From: Streptomyces lydicus
Lineage (GTDB): Bacteria > Actinomycetota > Actinomycetes > Streptomycetales > Streptomycetaceae
Length of the DNA stretch: 64,000 bases
NCBI RefSeq assembly: GCF_004125265.1
Contig: NZ_RDTE01000003.1
Location: forward strand, 8,432,001 to 8,496,000
Direction: 5' to 3'
A program made the position numbers and the translations under genes. This document shows, one piece after another, positions 8,038 to 15,990 of the stretch. Numbering within the stretch: position 1 is the first letter of the stretch; the number at the start of each line of letters is the position of its first letter. The notes beneath the pieces are model-generated. The model did not search any database. It was not told the DNA's origin and saw only the letters and a program-made list of their open reading frames with translations.

Positions 8038-9597
8038 ATGTCCGCGTGGAGAAAACCGTGGTGGCCGGTGGCCGCCCTGTCCGGGACGGTGGCCGCCGTG
8101 CTGATCTCGGCGGTGCCGCCCACCGCGCCGTCTGCCCGGGCGGCGGACCGGTCGGGGCCGCCGGTACCGGCGCGCTACGCCCACCAGCAGCTGCACTGGC
8201 AGCCATGTGCGGCGAAACCCTCACTGGAGTGCGCGAGTATGACCGTGCCGCGTGACTGGCACCATCCGGGTACCGGGGCGGACCTCACCGTCGAGGTGTC
8301 CCGGCACCGCGCGGCCGACCCGGCCCGCCGGCGCGGGGTGCTGATGATGGCAGCGGGTGGGCCCGGCGCTTCGGGACTCACCCGGCCCGCGGATTTCGTC
8401 GCGCGCTCGCCCGCCGTGGGGGCCGCGTACGACGTGGTCGGCTTTGACCAGCGCGGCGTCGGCAGCAGCACGCCCGCGCAATGCCAGACCGACGCCGAGT
8501 TCCGGGACTTCTACGCCCACGACTTCCGCGATCGCTCACCCGCGGCCCTCCGCGGTGTGCTGGCCCGCTCGCGGCAACTCGTCGCCGGCTGCCTGCGGCA
8601 CAGCGGCGATCTCGTCCGCCGGCTCACCACCGACCAAGCCGTGCGCGACATGGACTTGTTCCGCGCACTGCTGGGCGTGCGCAAGATCTCCTATTACGGA
8701 CCCTCGTACGCCACCTGGCTCGGTGCTTACTACGCGACGGAATTTCCGCAGCGTATCGAGCGTGCGGTACTGGACAGCAACGAGGACTTCAGCGGCACAT
8801 GGCAGCACGCCCAAGGAGGACTGCCGAAAAGCTTCCAGCGGCGCTTCGAGCAGGACTTCCTGCCCTGGATCGCACGCCACGACACGATCTACCACTACGG
8901 ACGCACGGCGTTTGCGGCCAAGGCGAGATGGGAGGCACGCCGTCATGCCCTGCACATGCGCCCGCTCACCGTCGGCGCGCTGACGATCGGGCCCAATCAG
9001 CTCGACAACACCACGATCCAGAGCATGTACAACGCGCGGCAGTTCCCGCAGCTGGCGGCCGCACTCAGGGCCCTCGACCACTGGCCGTCCACCGCACCGG
9101 CCGAGCGCACAGGGGTCGCCAAGCTCTTCGCGCGCTACCTGTCACCGGGATTCGCGGCTGTGTACTCCTCGGTGACGTGCAACGACACCCCGTGGCACGG
9201 CGACCTCGGCTACTGGCTCGACCGCAGCGCGAAGGATGCCACCGCCTATCCGCTCGTCGGGGCGCGCGAGCTGGCCTACGCGGCCACCTGCGCGGCCTGG
9301 CCGGTCTCCGACGCGCCGCGCGTCCGGGTCACCGGCCGGGGCCTGCCCACCACACTGATGCTCAACTCGGTTCACGACCCTGCCACTTACTACGAGGGCG
9401 CACGTGCGGCACACCGTGCGCTGCGCGGTTCACGGCTGGTCACGGTGACGGGCGGCGGCGATCACGGTCAGTACCAGAACGGCAATGCGTGTGTGGACGG
9501 CATCGTGAACGCCTATCTCCTCGACGGCACCGCTCCGGACCATGACGTGTCCTGCGCGGCGGACCCGCTTCCTGTGCCCTCGGGACGCCGCGGATGA
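8038..9597 (+). CDS. Secreted tripeptidyl aminopeptidase-like alpha/beta hydrolase (S33/TAP)
   Basis: A 519-residue secreted hydrolase. The signal peptide covers about residues 1-35 (hydrophobic core VAALSGTVAAVLISAV, likely cleavage near SARAA). The oxyanion segment is AAGGPGASG (105-113), then FDQRGVGSS (136-144). The nucleophile is S223 in YYGPSYATWLGAYYA, and the C-terminal TAP-like domain carries SVHDPATYYEGA and the catalytic His region GGGDHGQY. The nucleophile elbow has Ala where GxSxG normally ends in Gly, a tolerated variant. Streptomyces TAP/SlpD/SlpE enzymes release tripeptides from proteins outside the cell. ATG 8038-8040 follows a clear GGGGAGGA site. Likely monocistronic. Confidence 0.87.
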   Translation: MSAWRKPWWPVAALSGTVAAVLISAVPPTAPSARAADRSGPPVPARYAHQQLHWQPCAAKPSLECASMTVPRDWHHPGTGADLTVEVSRHRAADPARRRGVLMMAAGGPGASGLTRPADFVARSPAVGAAYDVVGFDQRGVGSSTPAQCQTDAEFRDFYAHDFRDRSPAALRGVLARSRQLVAGCLRHSGDLVRRLTTDQAVRDMDLFRALLGVRKISYYGPSYATWLGAYYATEFPQRIERAVLDSNEDFSGTWQHAQGGLPKSFQRRFEQDFLPWIARHDTIYHYGRTAFAAKARWEARRHALHMRPLTVGALTIGPNQLDNTTIQSMYNARQFPQLAAALRALDHWPSTAPAERTGVAKLFARYLSPGFAAVYSSVTCNDTPWHGDLGYWLDRSAKDATAYPLVGARELAYAATCAAWPVSDAPRVRVTGRGLPTTLMLNSVHDPATYYEGARAAHRALRGSRLVTVTGGGDHGQYQNGNACVDGIVNAYLLDGTAPDHDVSCAADPLPVPSGRRG

Positions 9598-9743
9598 GAA
9601 CTCCTCTTGGAACATCTTCTCGCGCTGATCAAAGAGCACCGGTGAGGCTCGTCTCGATCGCCACCCACGCGTCTGCTCGGGTGCGCTCGGCAGGGCGGAA
9701 GGATCGGCAGGGCCGGTGCAGACCCGTGGGCGGCTTTCCCCTC

Positions 9744-11564
9744 TCACGCCCGGCGGACGAGGAGTTCGGTGTTGCGGTCCGCCGCGGTGCCCGCCATCTT
9801 TTCGTGGACGCCGTCGGTCAGGCCCGCGGCGAGGCCGGGAGCGTTGTAGGACAGCTCGCGGTAGAGCGAGGCGAGGCCGACCGACGAAAGGTCGTCGAAG
9901 TCCGTGTGGTACGGGGCAGCGGATTCGATGAGGGTGGTGAACAGGGACAGCGTCCCGTCGTGGTTGTCCACGAGTTCGACGATCCGCGCGTGCTGTGGAT
10001 AGTCCACGTGCGAGGCGGTGTTGACCTCCCAGAAGGAACGGGCGGCCGTCGGGTGGGCGTGCGGCGTGATGTGGTTGATGTGGCTGTGGCCGTTGATCCA
10101 TGCCACCACGTTCGGGAACCGGCTCAGCAAGGCGATGACCTCTTCGCCGTCGTGCCGCTTCTCCTCCGACCGGGCCGCGTCGGGGCGCCGGGTCATGCTC
10201 GGGCTGTGGTGGTGGCTGAACACCATGATGTGCGCGTCATCCGCACCGGTGTTGCGCACCAGCCGTCCGTCCTCGTCGTAATGACGGGAACTGTGGGCGG
10301 CCAAGGTCCTCTCCAGCCACCGTAGTTGCTCGGTGCCCAGGGACCCTTCGAAGTGGCCGCTGCGGTAGGTGGTGTCGATGCTGATGCCGATGACGCCCTC
10401 GGCGATGGTGAAGGAGTAGTACATCCGGTCACCGTCGAGGTGGTTGTCGGTGTAGCCGTGTCCGGCGGGCCCCGCTCCGGCGAAGGCCGGGTTCAGATGC
10501 GCCCGCAGGTACTCGTGGGGTGTGAACATCCGTCGGCGCTCGTCGGCGGTCACCGTGCGGGCACGGGAAGTGTTACGGCGGAGGATGTCCTTGAGCACCG
10601 TGCACTTGGGGTCGTCGCCGCTGTCCAGCACCTTGCGGAAGGCGGCCACATCGGCATCCGGTACCGAGAACAGCTTGCGCGCCCCGGTGATGTACTCCGT
10701 CAGCACGGGATCCTGCGGGGCGAGACAGCCCCCCGGCAGATCGTCGTGGTTGCCGGGCGTCGAGTACCAGGGGAGTCGCAGGCCGGGGCTGACGACCGGG
10801 CGCACCGCGGCTTCGAGGTAGCCGGGGAGCGGCGGCATACCGCGTTTCTTGTCCTGGTCGCGCAGGCTGCTGTCCGGATGCCAGTACAGCGCGAGGCCGG
10901 AGTTCTGTACGCCCTCGTACGACGTCGGGTCACCGGTGTTGGGCGTGATACGGCCACCGCTCATGAGGGTCAGGAACCACTCCAGTTCCACCATGGAGTG
11001 GTTGTCGATGTTGTCGCCCGTGGACATGACGAAGGCCGGCGGCCGGCCGGTGTGCGGTCCCTTGCGGACCGCGTTGGCCTGCTCCACCAGCGACACCGCA
11101 CCGGCCACCGACAGTGCCTCCTGCGTCCGCCACGACCCAGGCGATCCGACGCGCAGGTACTCGGTGCGCAACGGGCTCTGGACGTCGGCCACATGGAGGT
11201 CGGTGAACTGGAGGAAGCACGCCAGGGCGGTCCGCCGGTCCTGGCGTCCGGACGCGGCGGAGGCGAGCTCACCCCGGACGACCAGGGGCCATCCGGGACC
11301 GGAGGCGATCCGGCGGTAGCCGCCGCTGCCGACGAGGCGGGCCGTGGTGTCGAGGGTGGTGGTCCCGAACGGGGCCGCGCGTCGCCCACCGGGGCCGGCC
11401 GGCGACGTACGGGTGAGGGGCTGTGCGTGTGCGGTGCCCGGGGCCCCGCTGCTGCTGCGCCGGTTCGGCAGTGCCCATGCGGCACCGGCTCCGGCGACGG
11501 CGGCACCGGAGCTGAGGAGGAAGCGACGACGGTTGGTGGGGATGTGGGTTTCAATACCGGCCAT
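9744..11564 (-). CDS. TAT-exported metallophosphoesterase (TIGR03767-like)
   Basis: A 606-residue enzyme. The twin-arginine signal reads TNRRRFLLSSGAAVAGAGA. Metallophosphoesterase motifs follow in order: FTDLHVADVQ, STGDNIDNHS, TPGNHDDL, then VFSHHHSPSM and WINGHSHINHI, which together bind a dinuclear metal centre. It should hydrolyse a phosphomonoester or diester outside the membrane; the large insertions are like the actinobacterial PPA1498/TIGR03767 group, whose substrate is unknown. ATG 11562-11564 was chosen because GGAGGG lies about 4 bases upstream and the TAT motif starts soon after. Pro-folded export with metal loaded in the cytoplasm fits the TAT route. It is convergent with the aminopeptidase gene. 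Confidence 0.88.
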   Translation of the reverse strand: MAGIETHIPTNRRRFLLSSGAAVAGAGAAWALPNRRSSSGAPGTAHAQPLTRTSPAGPGGRRAAPFGTTTLDTTARLVGSGGYRRIASGPGWPLVVRGELASAASGRQDRRTALACFLQFTDLHVADVQSPLRTEYLRVGSPGSWRTQEALSVAGAVSLVEQANAVRKGPHTGRPPAFVMSTGDNIDNHSMVELEWFLTLMSGGRITPNTGDPTSYEGVQNSGLALYWHPDSSLRDQDKKRGMPPLPGYLEAAVRPVVSPGLRLPWYSTPGNHDDLPGGCLAPQDPVLTEYITGARKLFSVPDADVAAFRKVLDSGDDPKCTVLKDILRRNTSRARTVTADERRRMFTPHEYLRAHLNPAFAGAGPAGHGYTDNHLDGDRMYYSFTIAEGVIGISIDTTYRSGHFEGSLGTEQLRWLERTLAAHSSRHYDEDGRLVRNTGADDAHIMVFSHHHSPSMTRRPDAARSEEKRHDGEEVIALLSRFPNVVAWINGHSHINHITPHAHPTAARSFWEVNTASHVDYPQHARIVELVDNHDGTLSLFTTLIESAAPYHTDFDDLSSVGLASLYRELSYNAPGLAAGLTDGVHEKMAGTAADRNTELLVRRA

Positions 11565-11781
11565 GAGGCCCTCCGTGCCGTGGCCGGTGGTGTGCCTGAC
11601 CACAGCGGTGTCACCAAGCGGAATGTCTCATTCCAGATCCTGGGCGGCGAGCGTGACCGGAACTTGAACGGGCCCGGAACTGGGCACACCCATTGCCCAT
11701 CGGTAGGGTCCGCCCCCTCGGTGGCGCTCCCGTGGCGCTCCGGTGGCTCCCGGGTGTCGCGCGGTGGGCTGTGGCGACCGC

Positions 11782-11822
11782 CCATGGCGGAAGGGGGCAA
11801 GCGTTGCCCCCTTCCGCCATGG
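11782..11822. terminator. Strong intrinsic hairpin
   Basis: A perfect 19-bp stem, CCATGGCGGAAGGGGGCAA at 11782-11800 and its complement at 11804-11822, with a 3-base GCG loop. It lies 22 bases past the end of the SMI1 gene (minus strand) and upstream of the metallophosphoesterase gene. It should terminate SMI1 transcription and insulate the next gene. Confidence 0.8.
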
Positions 11823-11843
11823 CCCGCCCTGTCAGCCGACGCC

Positions 11844-12293
11844 TTACGGCTGATACCAGTCGTCTCCGTCGACGCGCAATGAGCGACCGAGATAGTCCCG
11901 CAGATCGCCGGCCACCCACCTGCGGCTGTCGCTCTCGTGCTCCCAGACGAAGATGTCCGGCCGCCGGGGCTTCTGCACGAAGGCGAACTGATCACCACCC
12001 CCGTTGTCCCCGAAGAACAAGAGGGCATCGAAAGGCATGTACAGCTGGGCGAAGGACTCGTCGGACCGGAAGAGCAGGTTCTGCTGGATGATCTGGTCGA
12101 TGCTCCAGACCGTGTCCACCTCGGTGCGGCCGATCACTCCGTCGCTCTCCAGGAGCAACTGCTTGAGCTCCGCCGGCAGGGCTCGCCCCAGCCGCCCCTC
12201 GGCCTCGGCGAGTTCGGCTGCCTGCACCGGCTCCCGAAAACCGGCCTCAGGAAAAGCCTCCAGCACCGCTCGCGTCCACATGATCACGAGCAT
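11844..12293 (-). CDS. SMI1/KNR4 family protein
   Basis: A 149-residue protein with the SUKH/SMI1-KNR4 fold. Signatures are AELAEAEGRLGRALPAELKQ (helical start), LLESDGV, MPFDALLFFGDNGGGDQFAF and the C-terminal DIFVWEHESDSRRW followed by a helix. In bacteria many members are immunity proteins against polymorphic toxins; others have scaffold roles. No toxin gene is adjacent, so this copy is best called orphan. ATG 12291-12293 or an internal ATG 12 bases later could be the start; neither has a strong ribosome site. A strong terminator follows. Confidence 0.85.
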   Translation of the reverse strand: MLVIMWTRAVLEAFPEAGFREPVQAAELAEAEGRLGRALPAELKQLLLESDGVIGRTEVDTVWSIDQIIQQNLLFRSDESFAQLYMPFDALLFFGDNGGGDQFAFVQKPRRPDIFVWEHESDSRRWVAGDLRDYLGRSLRVDGDDWYQP

Positions 12294-12505
12294 AGCCAGC
12301 TCATCACGCTCACCTGAACGGCAGCTGCAGGTCGGAGGCCAGGGGCCTTACTGCGGATGGGGCGCTCCGGCCGTCGTCCGTGGAGTCGTACGAGGGGCGC
12401 TGCCGGACATCGTCTCACCCGGCGCAGGCGGCGGCCCGGCCGCCGGCCCCGGCCCGGTCGCCGGCCCTGGCCCCGACGCCGGCCCGACCCCGACCCGGTC
12501 CGAAG

Positions 12506-13099
12506 TTAGGCGTCCCGATCGGCTTCCCGCGCTGCCTCCTCCAGCCGGCTTCGATGGTTCTCCCACCACGCTGAATCGCGCACAGGCATGTCGTCCTTTC
12601 CCTCGCCGAACCCCGCAGCGCCATCTGTGAGTTCCCGGATGATGTCGGCGTGGCCTGCGTGCCGGTGCGTGTCGGCGAGCACGCGCACCACGGCCTGGTG
12701 CAGCGTCACCTCGTTCTTGTTGCTCGGCCACCACGGCACCCTGCCCATGGTGTCCAGCGGCAGCGCGTCGACCGTCGCGTCTGCGTGCCCCCACGCCCGG
12801 CGATAGAGGGCCACCATGTGCTCGCGTGACTCGTCGGCGGTGGCCCACATGTCCGCGTTGGGCTCGGCACCGTCCTCGAGCCAGGGCAGTGGCTCGCCGG
12901 ACGGCCGTCCGAACGTGTCGCCGAGGTAGCCCAGTTCCACGCCGGCCAGGTGCTTCACCAGCCCCAGGAGGTTCGTGCCGGTCGCCGTCCGCGGACGGCG
13001 GATGTCGTACTCCGAGAGGCCTTCGAGCTTCCACAGCAGGGCTTCGCGTGCGGACTGCAGAGAGGAGCGGAGATCAGCCTTGGCATCCGATGCGGTCAT
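12506..13099 (-). CDS. DinB-family (DUF664) protein
   Basis: A 197-residue four-helix-bundle protein. DinB signatures are LLWKLEGLSEYDIRRP, LLGLVKHLAGVELGYLG (first metal histidine in KHLAGVE) and ADTHRHAGHADIIRELTDG (the paired histidines). The family includes bacillithiol/mycothiol-dependent S-transferases; in actinobacteria a mycothiol-dependent role is plausible but unproven for this copy. It is cytoplasmic. ATG 13097-13099 opens the conserved sequence. The 212 bases after it hold very GC-rich CCGGCC repeats (about 12427-12500) and no gene. Confidence 0.85.
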   Translation of the reverse strand: MTASDAKADLRSSLQSAREALLWKLEGLSEYDIRRPRTATGTNLLGLVKHLAGVELGYLGDTFGRPSGEPLPWLEDGAEPNADMWATADESREHMVALYRRAWGHADATVDALPLDTMGRVPWWPSNKNEVTLHQAVVRVLADTHRHAGHADIIRELTDGAAGFGEGKDDMPVRDSAWWENHRSRLEEAAREADRDA

Positions 13100-13365
13100 G
13101 GGGCCAGTCTGCCGCTCGCGCGATCTTTACCCACCGCCTTTCTCCATGCTCCTGTCCGCCCGCTGCATCCGATCGCCTTTTCCGCCGCGGCGCATCGGAC
13201 TCATCCGACGACGGGGCGGGCGAATGGGGCGGACCGCTTGAGACGCGGGCATGGCGTCGGCCATCAGGGCGTCGCCGGTCCGGGGCAGTTGCCCTGCCTC
13301 GGCGTGCGGACGGCAGCCGGGGCGTGCGGGTGAACCGCAAGAACAGACAGAAGGCGATCCGTGGG

Positions 13366-13393
13366 CTAGCATGCTAGCAATCTAGCGGGCTAG
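13366..13393. promoter_or_regulatory. Double palindromic operator of the RHH/VOC pair
   Basis: Two near-identical perfect palindromes, CTAGCATGCTAG (13366-13377) and CTAGCGGGCTAG (13382-13393), have centres 16 bases apart. A possible -10 box TAGTAT (13391-13396) overlaps the second. The start codon of the ribbon-helix-helix gene begins 7 bases after that box, and no Shine-Dalgarno is present, so a leaderless transcript is likely. Tandem half-site pairs of this kind are typical of autoregulating ribbon-helix-helix proteins. Confidence 0.7.
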
Positions 13394-13402
13394 TATCCGT
13401 GC

Positions 13403-13582
13403 ATGGGTGACACGGAAGTCAAACAGTTCAACGTGTATCTGCCGCTGGGGCTGATCAGGCAGGTCAAGCATCACGCGATCGAGACAGGCATGTCGCTGTC
13501 GGCGCTGGTCGCCGACGCGTTGCGTGCCTACCTCGACGACGCCCATGGACAGCGGGAGCACTCTTCCGGAAAGGAGTCATGA
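13403..13582 (+). CDS. Ribbon-helix-helix (CopG/Arc-like) DNA-binding protein
   Basis: A 59-residue protein. The strand KQFNVYLPLGLIRQVKHHAI, then helix 2 SLSALVADALRAYLDD, form the ribbon-helix-helix fold, which dimerises and inserts the strand pair into the major groove. The tail is Gln/Glu/Ser rich. It lies directly downstream of two palindromes that are likely its operator, and its stop (13580-13582) is 1 base before the start of a VOC gene whose ribosome site AAGGAG lies inside it. Autoregulation of the two-gene unit is inferred. It is too short for a sensing domain, so any signal would have to come from the partner protein or another mechanism. Confidence 0.8.
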   Translation: MGDTEVKQFNVYLPLGLIRQVKHHAIETGMSLSALVADALRAYLDDAHGQREHSSGKES

Positions 13583-13583
13583 C

Positions 13584-13928
13584 ATGGCAACTGAAGGTAT
13601 CGAGGCGGTCTTCGTGGAGACCCGCAACTGGGGGAAGACCGCAGGGTTCTTCCAGGAACTGGGTTACGAGTTGGAGACCTCCGCCGGCGACGGTTCCGGC
13701 GTGTTCCGCAATGGGGAGGGCCCCTATTTCGTCGTGGTCGAGATCCCTGCGGACCGCGAGCCCGGCGTGCAGGTCGCGCTGAAGGTGCCCGACGCGGACC
13801 TGTTCCGTCCCGGCCCGGCCGTCGAAGTGGCCACCCCGTTCGAGGACACGCACTACGGGACCCGGGAGATGACCGTCCGGGATCCCGACGGGCGGCTGTG
13901 GAGTCTGCAGGCACCTGCGAAGAGCTGA
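13584..13928 (+). CDS. VOC/glyoxalase-like protein coupled to the RHH gene
   Basis: A 114-residue single VOC domain (beta-alpha-beta-beta-beta). It opens with the EAVFVETRNWGKTAGFFQEL pattern and closes with EMTVRDPDGRLWSLQAP, the usual DPDG turn of glyoxalase/bleomycin-resistance folds. Metal ligands are not clear: the usual N-terminal His is replaced (FVETRNW) and H92 in EDTHYGTREM is the main candidate. It might therefore bind a small molecule rather than catalyse. The start ATG 13584 uses AAGGAG at 13571-13576. Coupling to the RHH protein suggests a ligand-binding partner or a detoxification enzyme under RHH control. Confidence 0.82.
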   Translation: MATEGIEAVFVETRNWGKTAGFFQELGYELETSAGDGSGVFRNGEGPYFVVVEIPADREPGVQVALKVPDADLFRPGPAVEVATPFEDTHYGTREMTVRDPDGRLWSLQAPAKS

Positions 13929-14233
13929 CCTCTGCCTCTCGCCGGGTGGGCTGATTCGCCTCGGCCGATGTGCCGGCACCCTGCCCGGCCGGTCCTGCGG
14001 CAGTGACGAATTCCGCGCCGCTCGGCAGTGGCATGGCGCAGTGCAGGAGAGGCAGCGGCACGTTGCTGCTTCTCCTGCTTCTCCTGCCCGTGAGCGCGGG
14101 CTGATCGAACCGACCGAGGCGAACTCCGGGGGAACGTACCGGCGGTGCACCGGCCGTGCCACGGCGGAGACCGAAGCCGGCCGGCCGCCGGGTCGCCGGG
14201 CAACCCTTTGGGGCGCCAGGAGCAAAGGACGAG

Positions 14234-15900
14234 ATGCGCATGAGCAGGAGTTGGCGCGGCAATCCCTGGGCGGTGCTGCTGACGCTCAGCCTGGGATTCT
14301 TTATGACACTGCTGGACCTCACGGCCGTCAACGTGGCCGTCCCCAGCATGATCGGCGACCTGCATGCGTCGCTGGACGAGGTGTTGTGGGTGATCAATAT
14401 CTACATCCTCGTTCTCGCCGCACTGCTGATCACCTTTGGGCGGCTGGGCGATGTCCGCGGGCCGCGCACGATGTTCATCGGGGGCGTCGTGCTGTTCACC
14501 GTGGCGTCCGTGCTGTGCGGCCTGTCGCAGGATCCGGCCCAGCTCATCGCCACCCGGGCGGTGCAGGGGCTGGGTGCGGCAGCGCTGATGCCGCAGACGA
14601 TGACGATCATCATCGGTACCTTCCCGGCCGAGCGCCGGGGAGCCGCGCTCGGCGTCTGGGGTGGTGTCGCGGGCGTGGCCACGATCGCCGGGCCCACTCT
14701 CGGCGGGCTCCTGGTCAGTACGGCGGGCTGGCGGTGGATCTTCTTTGTCAACGTTCCGATCGGCGCGATCGTCCTCGTGATGGCCGTCACGCTCGTGCCC
14801 GACATCCGGCACGGCAGCCGCCGGAAGCTGGATGTTGTGGGCGTCCTGCTCGCCGCGGCGACGCTGGTATGCCTGACCTTCGCACTCACCGAGGGCCAGC
14901 GATACGACTGGAACGCCGGGATCTGGGCTCTGCTGGGCGCGGCTGCCCTGTTGCTCGTACTCTTCCTGCTTCACCAGCGCGCCCGGCAGCACCGAGAACC
15001 GCTGCTGCCCTTCGTGCTCTTCCGCGACCGCAACTACACGGTCATGAGCTTCGTGTCCGCGACCGTCCAGGTCGGGATGCTCGGTCTGTTCCTGCCGGTG
15101 ATGATCTATCTGCAGTCGGTGCTGCGCCTCAGCGCCCTCGCGGCCGGACTCGTGATGGCGCCGGCCATGGTGGTGTCAGCGGTGCTGTCACCCGTCGCGG
15201 GCCGGATGGCGGACCGGATCGGCGGCAAGTATGTCCTGATGACCGGTCTGACCCTGTTCGCGGCCGGCCTGGCCTGGCTCGCCCGGGTCACCGATGTCGG
15301 CCGCGCGTGGTGGGAGTTCCAGCCTGCCCTGATCACGGCCGGGTAGGTATCGGCTGCGTATTCGGCCCGATGGTCACGGTCGCCATGTACCACGTGGAGC
15401 CCACGACGGCCGGGGCGGCGTCCGGTGTGCTGAACACGATCCGGCAGATCGGCACCGTGATCGGTAGTGCCGCAGTCGGCGCCGTACTGCAGAACCGCCT
15501 GGCCGCCTCGCTGCAGGACGAAGCGGCGAAGCGGGCTGTGGGCCTCCCGGCCGGTGTCGGCAGCCGGTTCCTGGAGGGCTTCCGCAACGCTGCCGAGAGC
15601 GGTCGGGAAGTCGGTGTCGGGCAGGGCGGCGCGATGGTCGACCCGCCGCAGGGAACGCCGACGGGCCTGGTTCACCACATCGAGCAGGTGGCGGCAGCCA
15701 CGTTCGAACACGGGGTGGTGCACGCGATGCGGCCGACCCTGGCACTGCCCGTCATCGTGATCGCGGTCGGTGCCCTCGCATGCTTTCTGGTGCGACGGGG
15801 ACCGGGGGCGCACCCCGGCCGTCGGCAGCCGCCGGGGCCGTCGTACGACCGGGCCGGAAACGGCCGCAGAGGTATGGCCCCGCCGGCCACTCATCGGTAA
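14234..15900 (+). pseudogene. DHA2-type MFS multidrug exporter broken by a frameshift
   Basis: The first frame (14234-15346, 370 residues) runs from MRMSRSWRGNPW through typical DHA2 transporter motifs: LDLTAVNVAVPS in helix 1, GRLGDVRGPRTMF (motif A) and AVQGLGAAALMPQ. It stops at TAG 15344-15346 after LITAG. The next frame continues at once with GIGCVFGPMVTVAMYH, AGAASGVLNTIRQIGTV and LPVIVIAVGALACFLV, the last helices, to TAA 15898-15900. A single missing base in the GGG run at about 15341-15343 (GCC GGG TAG) would restore one 555-residue protein. So it is either a true one-base deletion, which removes the last third, or an assembly error. The start follows AAAGGAC. Full-length members export drugs by proton antiport. 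Confidence 0.85.
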
Positions 15901-15990
15901 CTTGGCGGGGCCCCGCCCGGCGGTGCGCCTGCCGCGGGGCTGCTCGCCGGGCGGACCCGACGGGCACACCCGACGAAGCAGGCGGATGAC

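Noticed and set aside
12348..13034. Second frame overlapping the DinB gene and its downstream repeats
   Set aside because: The DinB frame has conserved histidines; this frame only reads through CCGGCC repeats as Gly/Pro/Ala.
13403..13928. RHH/VOC pair as a toxin-antitoxin module
   Set aside because: A VOC fold is not a known toxin class and nothing in the sequence suggests toxicity; a regulated metabolic pair is simpler.
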